A stretch of DNA of 64,000 nt, from positions 301,248 to 365,247 of the forward strand of contig JXTC01000247.1 of NCBI GenBank assembly GCA_002914845.1. Direction: 5' to 3'. The stretch is from Trema orientale (lineage: Eukaryota; Streptophyta; Magnoliopsida; Rosales; Cannabaceae). The translations under genes and the position numbers were made by a program. Below are positions 33,901 through 46,000 of the stretch, one piece after another. Within the stretch, counting starts at the first letter, position 1. Every line of letters begins with the position of its first letter. The notes below the pieces were generated by a model. It saw only the letters and a list, made by a program, of their open reading frames with translations, was not told the DNA's origin and made no database searches.

Positions 33901-36049
33901 TATCAGGTTCTGAATGCTGTCTTAGGTATATCATCCTCTCTTATCTTTAACTGATGATAACCGGATCTCAAATCGATCTTAGAGAAGAATTTTGAACCAC
34001 CGAGTTGATCAAACAACTCATCTATCCTTGGCAAAGGATACTTGTTCTTCATTGTCAACTAGTTCAACTTCCTGTAGTCCACACAAAGTCTTAACAAACC
34101 ATCAGCTTTCTTTGCAAACAAAACAGGAGCACCCCAAGGAGAAGTGCTACTGCAAATGAAGCCCTTGGAAAGCAGGTCATCCAACTGTTCTCTTAATTCT
34201 TCCATCTCAGCAGGCGCCATATGATAGGTTGGAATAGAAACTGGCTGAGCTCCATGAACTAGTTCAATACAGAACTCGATCTCCCTATCAGGTGGTAATC
34301 CCAGTAAGTCTTTAGGAAATACATCTGAATACTCACTCACCACCGGAATCCATAGGTCTTGATCGTCTATCCTCTCCTCGCCGTCAATGGCAAACAAGTT
34401 CCCATAACACTCGAGTTTTTTCCTTCTACCCAAGCACGCTTTCAGAACAAGACTAGGCTCCAACGGACTCATTCTGGCTTGATAGACAATGGGATATCCA
34501 TCACTAGGAAAAAGAGTCACCCGCTTTGTATGACAGTCCACAACGGCTCGATATTTTGACAACCAATCCATACCGAGTATCATGTCGTACTGTCCCATCG
34601 GCAATACAATCAAATCAGCAAGCAACTTTCTATCACCAACCACAATCCGACAAGACTTACACACACTAGACATATCGGCTACTCCTCCTATAGGTGTACC
34701 CAATGTCAATACATAATCTAATTCAGAAAATTCCAACCCCAAGAGTTGAGCAAACAACAAGGATATGAATGAATGGGATGCACCAGTATCAAACAAAACA
34801 TGTGCCCAAGAGTGTGAAACAAGGATTATACCGTCAACAACACCTCAGCCGGTGCGATCCTGAGTGTCGTCGGCTCCAGTAAGAGTATAGGCTTGGCCAG
34901 TCACCTTTCCTTTCCCTTTGTTGCTTATCCCCTGACCAGGACGGCTGCTACTGGATCCTGGACCACTGCTGTCATAACCACGCCCACTCTGACTCCCTGA
35001 GGAGTCTAAAAGTTCTGAGTGTAACCCTGAGGGCGGTACTAATGCTGATAAGGCTGAGGGGAAGTAAAAGTCTGCGAAGTACCCTGGAACTATTGCGGCC
35101 TTGCCTGAGTATTTTGATAAGGAATAAAACCTGACTGGCTCCCCTGGAGTTGAAAAATAGGAGATTTCTACAGACGAGTAGGACACTCCTTCTTTCAGTG
35201 ACCCTGCTGGCCACACACAAAACATCCTCTATAAGGACTACCTCTGCCACTTCCTGAAGAACCACTGCTGTTTGAGCTCCCATTGTTCGGAGTACCCTGG
35301 GCTGACCACTACCCCTGGTTCCTTCTGGTGGCTTTCCTATCATTTCCTCTCTGCTGGTTCCTCCTGGACTCAAATCCTGCTTCGATGGCCTCTGCCTGCT
35401 GGGCAGCCACTGCAATCTCAGGGAGAGTATGGAAAGTCTGAGTGCCAATCCTGTTATAAATATTCCGATTCAGACGACTCCTGAACTTGGCAACTCGTGA
35501 CTTCTCACTCGTACTTGGGTCAAGAGCAACACTTGCTAACTCAGTGAACTCAATCAGGTACTCACTCACTGTTCTATTACCTTGGACTAAAGTCTCAAAA
35601 CGATTCATAATCTCGTCCTGTTGATCCTCACTGGCATACTGAGCCCTAAAAATCCGCTCAAAGTCTTCCCAAGTCAACCCCACAACATTCTGCATCCGCT
35701 CCACAGTCTCCCACTAGCGAATGGCACTCCCCGTCAGACGGGTAACGACAAAGATTGCCCAAAACTCCACCGGAGTACCAATGGACCGAAAATACCTCTC
35801 TATCTCATGTAACCAAGAGATTACCGCGAGAGAATCCGGTCTACCGTCAAACTGCCCTGGCTGGAGGCGCGTAAATCGCTGAAGGTAATCCGATTGATCC
35901 AACTGTCGGGCCCTCAAAGCTGGAGGCTGATAGTCTGGATTGCTCATCTGGGCAAATGCCTACTGCATTGCCTCGATCAGATGGGAGAAATTCCGACGTT
36001 GAGGAGGTTCGGCATCCGACTGATGCCTCAAAACTCTTCTAGGAGGCAT
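30919..36049 (-). pseudogene. gag-pol of the chromovirus, multiple stops
   Basis: The frame opens at an ATG at 36049 (MPPRRVLRHQSDAEPP). Gag follows (35.95-35.31 kb), with a CCHC knuckle at about 35226-35185 (CFVCGQQGH, then a stop, KKEC). Aspartic protease shows DTGAS and DMILGMDWL. Reverse transcriptase shows FIDDILVYF. RNase H shows [10 protein letters not shown] and FSDHKSL. Integrase (32256-30919) has an HHCC finger, the catalytic residues in MDFVT, SDRDPKF and SERTIQ, and GPY/F as RIGPVAYRL. It ends in a chromodomain-like segment, IPLVKVLWEHHKEDEATWE. I count 14 in-frame stops (10 TAG, 3 TGA, 1 TAA) and one frameshift near 34.99-35.0 kb. Gag lies in one frame and protease through RNase H in another. 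The integrase block itself is open for 445 residues. Confidence 0.95.
32258..33274. repeat. 508-bp direct duplication around a single N (likely assembly artefact)
   Basis: 32258-32765 is repeated at 32767-33274 with one visible difference (TTCACACC versus TTCATACC, Val versus Met in the RNase H region). The only base between the copies is the N at 32766. Collapsing one copy puts RNase H and integrase in a single frame. Two overlapping contig ends joined without merging would give exactly this pattern. Confidence 0.85.
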
Positions 36050-36163
36050 CCTTAAAAGTCAGAAATAATATGTCAAACTGTTAATTAGATTATGATGCAT
36101 GCTTGTTATAAAAACAACTTCAATCTAGTTTAATAGTGATACATCCGAGCTGTTAAACACAAA

Positions 36164-36175
36164 GCTCTAACACCA
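36164..36175 (-). promoter_or_regulatory. Primer-binding site, initiator tRNA-Met type
   Basis: The minus strand reads TGGTGTTAGAGC seven bases inside the 5' LTR. It differs at two positions from TGGTATCAGAGC, the common complement of plant initiator tRNA-Met. Confidence 0.8.
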
Positions 36176-36182
36176 CAATTTC

Positions 36183-38241
36183 TGTCACGACCCAAAAGCC
36201 GGGCCAGTGGCAGAAGGGGAATTTCACAAAGATGGGAAATTCCTTGATTTTTTTGAAAAATGTCTAAAAAATTTTAGTTTTGTAAACAGTCCATTATAAT
36301 AAAATATTTAGAATTTCATCCCGTGAACCTCTCCCACAGTTCGTATACACCATTAAACATAGACCGAATAATAATTAGAAAATGTAAAATCAAATATAAG
36401 TCCAAGCATCATCATCATCCACAACAATAAGTTAAATCCCAGAATGGCATACATAAGTTTACAGACAAAATAGAAAGTAGGAATCTTGGTTCAATGTTAA
36501 TATAAAATCCAAACAGTCCAACACCACAACAACAGGCTTCTAACATTACCAAGAAAGCAAACTACAGTCAAGATGGCCTCTTACTCCTCTTGATCACCAA
36601 GATCACACTGAACACCACCTGAGGAGGAAGGTAGGGGGGTGAGAATACAATGCCCAGTAGGAAAAATAATTACCTCGATCGAAAATATTTTAGTGATGGA
36701 GAATTCCTACATGGTTAGTTTAGTCCAAAACCTATATATATATATATAATCCAAACCGGAAATCCATATATATATAAAGAAGTATATCAAAACCATTCAA
36801 TCCATATGCACATGACACAAATCAACTCATAGTCATGAGCTCTCATCCTCTTATCTGTGGAACTCAGGATGATGGCACTAAGTATGCCTAACAGCTTGCC
36901 TGATACCTAAGCCCATACCCGGAGGAGACACCCATGTGTCGCCTACCAAACCTGAAGGGGCAACTGTATTGCCTACGCCTACCAATGGGGAGGTAATCAG
37001 AAGTAACAAACCCCGCGCGGGTTTACGGACTCTGCATCGACGGTGGGGCACACAGTGCCACACTGTAAACCCACGATGCTAACATGGTGCTCATGTATGA
37101 TCCTATGACACGTGCAATACAGAACTGAAGTGTAAAAACTACTGTACTCTGGTTTTTCAGTAAAACATGTATAATAGGGTTTTATAGAAAAACGGGCAGC
37201 ATAACGGTCCTATTTTGATATATCCAAAATAACTTGCACACAGCAAATTCTCAGAGCAGTACAATATATATCATATAACCAGATTCCATCACATATGATT
37301 CAAATAATAAAAAACACACTTGTTCTCATATGTTGCAGAAAATAAGTTTTATTCGAAAACGATATAAAACAGAGGTAATTGAGTCCTTACCTCGACCGAA
37401 ATAGCGATACCACGCTATTGAGTCCTCTAGGCGTCGTTGACGATCGCCCGGAGGGTCGGGAACCAATTCCGAGCCCTCGATCGTCTTCTTGCGAAAAACC
37501 AACTTCTCATTGGAGCTTCAATTCCACGAACGGACCTCTTCGTTGAATTTCTAGCACCCAAAATAGCTAGGTTAGATATATAACTTGTCCAATTCGGGTC
37601 CGGGTCCACACCGGACTGGTGGCATGCAAAACGAGACAAAAATCTCGACCGTCCGATCGCGATTTTCGTGCCAATCACCAAACAACACAATATATATATC
37701 AAACTTCTCCATTTTCCGAGTACATTCCAAAATGAAGTCAAAAACACAATCCAACGGCCGGATTGAAAACTAAAATTCAAAACTCAAAATACCCAAAAAT
37801 AGCATCTTTTGATCCGGACAAAATGGGATTAAGATATATATACCTTGACGACCCTTGCGATGATACGAATCCAACGGAACTGGTTTGGAGTCGTTTGGTG
37901 GCCAGAATCTCCGACGGTGACGAAAAAACCGATTTGGCTCTTTTGGCATTTTTCGGCGATTCCTGGTACTGCAGGCGGTGACGACGGTAGGGGAGGGGCG
38001 GCGGACGATCGACCGGAGCTGGCGGTGCTTCGCGGGGGCCTGGCAGGGCCGGACGATGGCCGGACAACGAGCTGCGGCAGTTGGGGCTGCTTCGGCCGAG
38101 AGAAACCGAGGGAGAGAGTGAGGGACGGGTGAGAGAGAGAGAAGAAAAGAAAAGAAAGAAGAAAAAAAATATAATCTATTTTTTTTTTCTTTATATCTGG
38201 TCAAAAGACCTTTTTGCCCTTCTTAAAACTGGGTTTTTACA
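36183..38241 (-). repeat. 5' LTR of the chromovirus
   Basis: A 2.06-kb direct repeat of 28794-30860 with TG...CA ends. On the coding strand it runs from TGTAAAAACCC at 38241 to GTCGTGACA at 36183. It contains the promoter of the element, not pinpointed here. Confidence 0.95.
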
Positions 38242-40631
38242 CTAACTCCAAGGTTAATCCTAGTTTCCAAACCAGACATCTCTGAAATACCTCAGATATT
38301 ACAACCATTAGTTTAAAAGCTAACCTTGGGCAGAAGATTTGGGCTCTAGGCTTTAGTTCTTGTCTCTAGTCTCTAATCTCACAACTTTCCCTTTTATGAG
38401 GCATTTAATTTATATTTAATATGCCAAAAAAGTAGCAGTAGTGAGATAATGATTCATGGTCTTTTTTTTTAATCAAAACCAACCTTAGTCTTGTTTAATT
38501 GTCCCACATATGAGATAATTAAACTTAGAGCTCTAATACCCTTCTTCTATCACTACCTGAACCTTGGACTAGTGACAGAATAAGAATTTTATATGATTTG
38601 TAAATTCTAAATTTATTTGCAAAAATGTCCAAAATTTTCTAATTTATAAAACATAAGTATTTTTTTAAAGGCTACAGATTTTCAATATTAAACCAATTTC
38701 ATAGTTTTGCAATCACCATTAAATATAGATTAAACAATAATCAAGAAAATTCTAACACAAATCCATTCATCATTATCATCAACACGCATGCATCTAGAAT
38801 AGTATATTATAAAGTGAAGTAGTAAACTTGGTTCAATACTTATCAAATTCTCAAAAAATCCAAAACAAAAATAAACAACATGTCTTGTTCCAATTTTTCA
38901 AGCATTACCAGTTAAGTAACAATACTACTGAAGCCAATTGCCTCTTAATCCATCTGATGAGAATAAAAATCACACTGAGCACCCCTCAAGGAGAAAAAGA
39001 GGAAGGTTGAGCATATAATGCCCAGTAAGAATCTAATTATCTTTTTTGAATACTTTTTATGATTTCTGAAAATAATTATAAGGTAAGTTATTTTATAAAA
39101 CCAGTATCTTTTTCTAAACACCACCAAGGAGAAAATGAGGAAGGTTGAGCATATAATGCCCAGTAAGATTATAATTATCTTTTTTGAATATTTTTATGAT
39201 TTCTGAAAACAATTACAAGATAAGTTATATTATAAAACTAGTAATCATTTATATATGAAAACATTGTATAAAATCATTATACTATACATAACATAAATTA
39301 ACTAGGACTATGAGTTTTTATATATTCTCTCATCATGGATCCAGGACACCAGTACATGTGGTGTACTATATGTGCATGACCTGACACATATCGAAGATAA
39401 CCTTGAGGGATGACAATTAGAATATCCCGTGTGGTTTATTACAAGCTCTACCCAACCATATGGAACATTGTCATCTGTAAATCCCTATAATACTAATATG
39501 GTACTCATGTGTTCTCATACATGCAATACGAAAAATATGTAAAACCACTATGTAGTGTTTGTTGATTCTAAAACATGCTTTGATTTATATTTAAAACCAC
39601 TTTTACTATCTAGAAAATCCGCCCGCATAACGGTTGCTTTTATGACAAACCCAAAGTAAACTACCAAGCAAAATATTCCCAGAACAATCCAGAGTATTCA
39701 TGATATACATGTATGTATGTATATATATCTTAAAATCATCAAAACAATAATTAAGTCAATTCAAACTAAAATAATTCATAATATTTCAAAAATAACATAA
39801 TTCATTCCAATTTTATTGAAAACTATTTAAAGAAAGATAATTGAACCCCTATCTTATTGGGATAGCCTAGCCAAGTTATCGAGACACTCCTCGGGCTCAA
39901 TCAGATGTTCAATCGATCCCTTCGATTAACCTCAAAAAATCACTTTTCTACTGAATGCTCAAATAGTGAATTATACATCATGATTGTATTCAGATCATCG
40001 AAACATGCTTTTAATTACATTCAATTCACTGATACAGCCAACAATGACCCCCCGAAAACTTTGAAAAAAAAAAAACCGAACCAACTGAAAAACCGCCCCC
40101 GGGAAGGAACAATCCACCGAAGAACGTAAGGGGCAAAATTGACCCACTTAAGATGCCCGTCGAGGTGAAGATGGCCTGAGCTCAAAATAAGACACTAAAA
40201 AAGGTTAGTTTTGGTCGGTTCTGTCCATTCTCAAATCTGGCAATTGACAGCAAGGTGAGGTTGGGGAGCTGGGTAGACGCAACTTTGTCATGCCACTTCT
40301 GGCGATGGTTGACAACCTGAGGTGGCCAATGAGGCGACATAAGTTGGTTCAGCTATTTTGTTTCGCACCTTGGTTATTCATCTCCTCGATGAGTGAGGAG
40401 GAGTAGGCCTAGGGTATGGCAAAGCCAAGGTCGGTTAGGCTATATGATGTAACAGAGTAGAAGGTTAATTTCAAACCATCAACATAGTGATAAAACTCGT
40501 AAGAGAGACGGGGTGAACCCAATTGATATAGGGGCTTTACTGCTGATGTTATTTATTTATTGTTGATGTTATTACTTTTAGCACTTCTATTATCATTTTG
40601 TACTGCTTTTTATTTACTTTTGTCATAAATC
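38242..40631 (-). mobile_element. Older, decayed relative of the chromovirus (LTR plus leader)
   Basis: From about 38550 the sequence follows the LTR of the complete element with many changes (CACTACCTGAACCTTGGACTAG for CACGACCCAAAACCCGGGCC; GAGCATATAATGCCCAGTA for GAGCATACAATGCCCAGTA; GGGATAGCCTAGCCAAGTTATCGAG later). Just outside it, GAGCTCTAATACCC reads on the minus strand as a primer-binding-like GGGTATTAGAGC. 38247-38549 is therefore probably its internal leader, and the younger element appears to have inserted into it. The far end runs into the assembly gap. Confidence 0.6.
38981..39250. repeat. ~137-bp tandem duplication inside the decayed LTR
   Basis: GAGGAAGGTTGAGCATATAA and the following ~100 bases (AATTATCTTTTTTGAATA, ATGATTTCTGAAAA, AAGTTAT) occur twice in a row with scattered changes. 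The intact LTRs of the family have this block once. Confidence 0.8.
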
Positions 40632-40873
40632 NNNNNNNNNNNNNNNNNNNNNNNNNNNNNNNNNNNNNNNNNNNNNNNNNNNNNNNNNNNNNNNNNNNNN
40701 NNNNNNNNNNNNNNNNNNNNNNNNNNNNNNNNNNNNNNNNNNNNNNNNNNNNNNNNNNNNNNNNNNNNNNNNNNNNNNNNNNNNNNNNNNNNNNNNNNNN
40801 NNNNNNNNNNNNNNNNNNNNNNNNNNNNNNNNNNNNNNNNNNNNNNNNNNNNNNNNNNNNNNNNNNNNNNNNN
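40632..40873. other. Assembly gap, 242 N
   Basis: A run of Ns joins the decayed LTR to the second copy of the CACTA-like 3' region. The true length is unknown. Any open frame spanning it is meaningless. Confidence 1.
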
Positions 40874-40893
40874 TTATCATCAATTTTATGAGT

Positions 40894-41540
40894 AGAGAAC
40901 ATTGGATGTTGCTTATCATTTATCCTCTCAAAGATTATGCATGGTTTCTGGATCCTCTCGGCTTAGCTCTTCGTGAGGAAATTGGTTTAACAATGATCGA
41001 GTAAGTTCTCTAATAGTTATTTTGTTATGGTTTAGTTTTTTATGGTATTTTTAGTTATGGTTGCTATCGCTAATCTTTTTATTCTTGTGTTTGCATGTTT
41101 TCAATTCAAAGTGCATTCAACATATATAATGTAGAAAAAGGGAAGAAAGGAAGACCAAATGGTCCAATTTATAAGTTAATAAAGGTACTAAACTTACATT
41201 AATAATACTTATTGGGTGGAAGATTAATTAAAATTACTTATGCCCTCTTTATACTTATGTATAGTACCCAAGACAACTAACAAGTGTTGAGTGCGGATTC
41301 TACATATGTAAATTTATGAGAGAAGTCATTGAACAAGCTAGTGTTAAATCATTTACCACAATGGTATGTAACCGTATATATATTTTATTAGTTCTCTTCT
41401 AATTTAGAGTTTGATTGATTAATTTCTAACAAATAAGGTGTTTAAATTTGTAGTTTAATGGACAAAATTTCTACACAAAGGATGGTATCAATGGACTTCT
41501 TGAAGAGTGGGTCGAAGAACTAATACAATTTCTCATTTGA
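40894..41540 (+). pseudogene. Ulp1-like protease domain, copy 2
   Basis: Same three blocks as at 1575-2217. The first shows the His block REHWMLLIIYPLKDYAWFLD. The nucleophile block reads ECGFYICKFMRE, with the Cys-Gly pair intact, followed by a canonical GTATGT donor that copy 1 has lost. The last block ends at the TGA at 41538-41540. This copy is better preserved, but its upstream part falls in the gap, so intactness cannot be judged. Confidence 0.6.
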
Positions 41541-41816
41541 GGTTCTTAATCTTTGTTCATTTGAACTATGTAGTCTTTGATTATCATGTTAGTTTGGCTT
41601 AGAAAACTAATGTACGTATATACTTAGTTTATAGACTATATGGATATGATCATGATCAAGTTATTATGTTAATTTAATGCTAGTATGTAAATTTATATTT
41701 ATACTCTATTTTAATTGAAATATGTGGTGTATATATGTAATGGATTTGGATTATATTTATAAAATTCCAGGGGGTAGAATAGACAAATATATTAAAAATA
41801 CCCCCTGAAAATATGT

Positions 41817-42165
41817 TTCACGGCGCCTGTGAGGCGCCTTGGTAGCAGAGATACCAAGGCGCTTCTAAAGCGCCGTGAAAGGCCCCCTGACAGACCTTCC
41901 ACGGCGCCTGGGAGGCGCCTCGGTATCTCGGCTACCAAGGCGCCTCACAGGCGCCGTGGAAGGTCTTCCAGCGGGCCTTTCACGGCGCCTGTTAGGCGCC
42001 TTGGTAGCCGAGATACCAAGGCGCCTATGAGGCGCCGTGGAAGGTCTTCCACGGCGCCTGATAAGCGCCTTGGTATCTGGGGCCTATTACGGCACCCGGA
42101 ACCAAGGCGCTTTCTGTGGCGCCGTGAAAGGCCTTTCAAGGCACTTAAGAAGCGCCTTGAAAGGC
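41817..42165. repeat. GC-rich subterminal repeats, copy 2
   Basis: Alternating GGCGCCTTGGTA, TACCAAGGCGCC, CGCCGTGGAAGG and CCTTCCACGGCGCC units, direct and inverted, end 16 bases before the terminus. The open frame through them is repeat-encoded and not a gene. Confidence 0.7.
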
Positions 42166-42181
42166 CTTTTTTGTTGTAGTG

Positions 42182-43048
42182 AATCTTGTATACTTCATTT
42201 TCGGAAGCATTGACGTAGGGTCTTTAGCATATATATCGAGAAAGAAAGAGGCAGAGAGGTAGATTTTCAAATTGTAGTTTTCATCTGAGAGAAAGGTTTC
42301 TCAGATTCTACAGTAAAAGAGGGGTTTCACCCTATCTGCCTTGGGAATTCTATCAACTATGGTGATGGTTTGAAATTCACTCTCTAATCTACTGCATCAC
42401 CATGGGTGTCAAGCATGGACAATGACGAGCCTCCGTTTAATGACTTTTAAGTTGCTCGTGACAAGGGTTTAAGAGGAAGATAGATTAGGGAGAGAGAAAA
42501 AAGAGTATTGAGAAAAAAAATTCGAGTGGCCATGCCTCATCATTGACCAAATTTGTTTAAATCTTGCTACTATAGAGACCCGTCAGTTCAAGCTCCTCTC
42601 AAGTTTATTCTTAGAAATTGCCAAATTGCCCAAGGGTTCCTAAAATTTAAATCAAAAAAAAAACTAAAAATCCAATTTTAATTTTGAAAAAAAAAATATA
42701 TACAGGTTTTTATATCTATTGCTGAAAAGAAAAATAGAGATAATTTTATGTTTTTTGGTGTTCAAATGAAATAAAGCATTGGGAAAATCGATTGGAAGCC
42801 AAATGGGATTGTTCAATTTTTCTCAGAATTTTCAAAGTTTCCTTTGAACTTTGAAGAATGGTTCAATTTTTCCAATACTTCCCTCAAGAACGCAAAGAAG
42901 ATGGCCTCGTTTTGAAGAGCTTTTTAAAAAACTAAAACCACTTATTCAAGAATTTTTAGGCAAAATGCATTTAGTAAAAAATACAAAAGCATATGTTTAA
43001 AGAATTTTGTCTAAAGCTACAGTTATAATCTAAAGTTGGCCTAACCTA
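42182..43048. other. Spacer between two CACTA-type elements
   Basis: 867 bases, AT-rich, with A-runs near 42655 and 42690. Nothing is recognisable. Confidence 0.5.
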
Positions 43049-46000
43049 CACTACAACAAAAATGGGCTAAGTTGTCATTTACTTCCACGTCACTTTTGAC
43101 ATTGGCATGACGTGAAAAAAATTAGGGGAAATTAGAAAATATACGATATTTCTGAAAAAAATTGGAAAAATACGGTGCTTTTGTATTTTTCACCGTGTGG
43201 TACAGTTTTTATTAGAAAAATACCGTTTTTTAAAAAATATTTATAAAAATACTATTTTTTAAAATAGTAACTAGTTTCTAATAACTATTAATCGAAGATA
43301 TTTATAACTGGTATATAACTGATAACCAGTTTCTAGTAACTAGTTTCCAGAAATCGGTAACCAGTAACTATTTTAAAAATGATAATTTTCTAAATATTTT
43401 TTAAAAAGTGATATTTTCCTAATTAAAACGGTACAAAAATTGGAAAAAATCCTAACTTCCGTATTTTTGTAATTCTTTTCGATTTTTGTAGGTATAAGTG
43501 TTAGAAACCCAAAAAATTAGGCTTATAGCGTCACTATGGACGTGACGAGAAAGGCCCAATAGACCATTACGTCGCTTAACGAGTGACAAGCTTGGACCCA
43601 AAATTTTGGGCTTCCTCGTCACATAAAAAGCGATGAAATGTGGGCCTTATCACGTCGCGTGCAAAGCGACACGATACAAATATATCTTCCCGCTCGGCGC
43701 GACTTTAAAGGAGAATATATGCGACATCATATGTCATTCTGTTAGAGATCTAAGATTATCAGATCCTTCTTTCATCCTATTCTCTCTCTTTCTCTCGCTC
43801 GAACGATGCCGCCTCGCCCCTTCAGCCGCCTCCCCCCTCTCTCTCTCACTCCTCGCTTCTCTCTTCACATTCGCTCACACTCTTCGCCACTCCCACCTCT
43901 CTCTCTCTCTCTCTGAGTTTGAGTCCGAGTTTGCTTTGCTCAATCTGAGTTCGATGCGCTAAGTCTGAATTCGAGTCACTTAGTCCGAGTTAGATTTGCT
44001 CAATCAATGATTTGAGCTCGAAAAAACTTCCAAAATCTATCCCTAAATCATAGAAAGTGAAGCATTAACCTGAGAAAAAGAAGCATCAGTTTGCGTTTTG
44101 AGCCCTCCATCCCTAAGTCAACTGGAGGAAACCTAGTTTAGAGGTTAGTTTACTCGATTTCTTGACTTATTTCTCTAAATTTCACGGGTTAGCTTGTGCT
44201 TATATGTTCATATGGTTTTAGAGATTTATTTTAACTTTACCTCCTCTTTGTTTTATAAATTTTGCTCTGTCTTCCCTTAGAAAATGTTTTGCAATCTTCC
44301 GTATATGTGTTGAAACATCCAATGAACTGAACTAGGTCGATTTCTTAATTTTCCATATAAACGTTAGACTACTTATGTTGCCCACCATTTGTTCGATGAA
44401 ATATTTTTGGATACTTTGTAATTTTCAATGCCGTTGTACAAGTATTTTCAATGCCGTTGTACAAGTATAGTATTGCCCACCATGTGTTTGCTAAATTGTT
44501 TCATAAACTGGGTAATTGTTACCTTACAATTTATGTAATAAATGCTTCCCAGTGTTGTTTAGTGTTGTAATTGCACACGAGAACTCATAATTAGCTAGAT
44601 ATATATATTTACAATTTCACCTTGAAATTGATCTTTTCCCTTACAGAATTTGCTAGATATATATGGTCTGTTGTACAAATTAAGCATATATCATGGACGC
44701 AAGAGCAACAAACAACCAAATAGCGAACGTTTCCAATTAATACTTCAAGTCGAGGAAATGAGTGATATCTGTTAATTTCTTCAGGTCTACAACATGCAAG
44801 TGATTTTTTTTTTTTTTTTCGTTTTTCTTTTTTTGAAAATAATGTATGCTGATGTATTGTATAAGACTTAGAAACTTGGAATTGGACTTGAATCATAAAA
44901 AATGTAATGATAATTAGCATATAATACTATGTTTTAAGTTACTTGAAACTAACAAATAAAAAAGGGTAAAATTTTATGCAGTAATTTTAATTAAAAGGGC
45001 TTGTCGAGACAAAATATATATTACAAAGTCTGTTGTGGATACTAAGATTTTACTACATGATCTGTTTCTTAGCACATGAAACAGATATAAGGCTTTGTTC
45101 ATTGTATGAGTACTATTCAAGTAGAGTAGATTCTTTGAAAATTCTGCTTGGTCTAACTTTAAGATGACAATGTAATCTACCAGATTTGTGGTCTCCATTA
45201 GTCTCTAGATATTTCAATTTTCAACCGACTTTTCATCCATTTTGGATTTGGCCAATTTGGCTAAGAAGATCATTTAAAGATTATTTGTCTTATATGGTGA
45301 CTAAAGAGAGAGCAAGATTGAATTGTCTTTCTTGTTTCAGTAGTTTTTGTTTGGCCTTTCAATGTTTTTAAATTAGAACATGAGTGGACTATCCCCTGCC
45401 TATTTTAGCAAACTGCATACCATATTTTATCAAGAGTAAAAGAAGAAAGAGGAGAGATGCTACTTGCTGGAGTACTCATGAAAAGCACAGGCTGATGAAA
45501 CAAGTTGAGATGCTCTGATGAAACCCTCATGCAAGCTCATATAAATGCAGTGAGCAATTTTGCCATATAATCATTTCTTTCGAAGTTAGGATTTCATGTT
45601 AGAATATAGATTCAATCAACTTCTTGCTATTTATTTGGTACTGATATGACTCCATTTTCAGGGGCAGTTTCGTGGAAGAACTGAATAGCACTGGATCACA
45701 AGGAGAAATTATTATAGCAGCTGGTCAAACAAGTGCAGCAACAAGGTCACAGTAACCTACTTGGCATGCCGACTCTTGCGGGAGGAAATCATAACCACTA
45801 GTTCTCTGCACAATAGCAAAATCCACTTTTGGAACAGGTGAACTTCTTGTTTTATTGCTTTCATTATTGAGTCTTTGACTCTTGATTCTTCCCTTTGATT
45901 TAGTTAAATTTTTCTGAAAGTTCCATTTGCATTTGATTTATTTTCATTAATTGCTTTTGGGATCTTTCTTGTATTTTAGGTGGAGAGATTCTTAAGGTGA

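Larger units (their letters stand above)
28794..38241 (-). mobile_element. Complete Ty3/gypsy chromovirus (Tekay/Del-like), TSD CTAAC
   Basis: The coding strand is minus. The 5' LTR is 38241-36183 and the 3' LTR 30860-28794, both in TG...CA form (TGTAAAAACC...GTCGTGACA). CTAAC flanks the element at 28789-28793 and 38242-38246. A primer-binding site for initiator tRNA-Met, a polypurine tract, and gag, protease, reverse transcriptase, RNase H, integrase and a chromodomain-like tail follow in gypsy order. The coding region has many stops, so the copy is dead. The internal region is inflated by a 508-base repeat around a single N (32258-33274). The LTRs show several visible differences, so the insertion is not very recent. 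Confidence 0.96.
40874..42181 (+). mobile_element. CACTA-like transposon 3' portion, copy 2
   Basis: Collinear with 1556-2853 at high identity over the protease exons and AT-rich 3' region. It ends TTTTTTGTTGTAGTG at 42181 (minus strand CACTACAACAAAAA). The left part is lost in the gap. The GC-rich subterminal repeats differ in unit number from copy 1. Confidence 0.75.

Noticed and set aside
30919..36049. Idea that the many TAG codons reflect stop readthrough or recoding
   Set aside because: Mixed stop types, a frameshift and a broken zinc knuckle fit decay. Neighbouring genes use the standard code.
40549..40919. Frames of about 100 residues at 40.6-40.9 kb
   Set aside because: They consist mostly of the N gap.
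41829..42179. 116-residue frame rich in Arg/Gly/Leu
   Set aside because: Encoded entirely by the GGCGCC subterminal repeats of the CACTA-like element.
43633..43962. 109-residue frame near the left part of the CACTA element
   Set aside because: Serine/leucine-rich translation of a CT-rich tract. It resembles a 5' UTR more than protein and matches no family.
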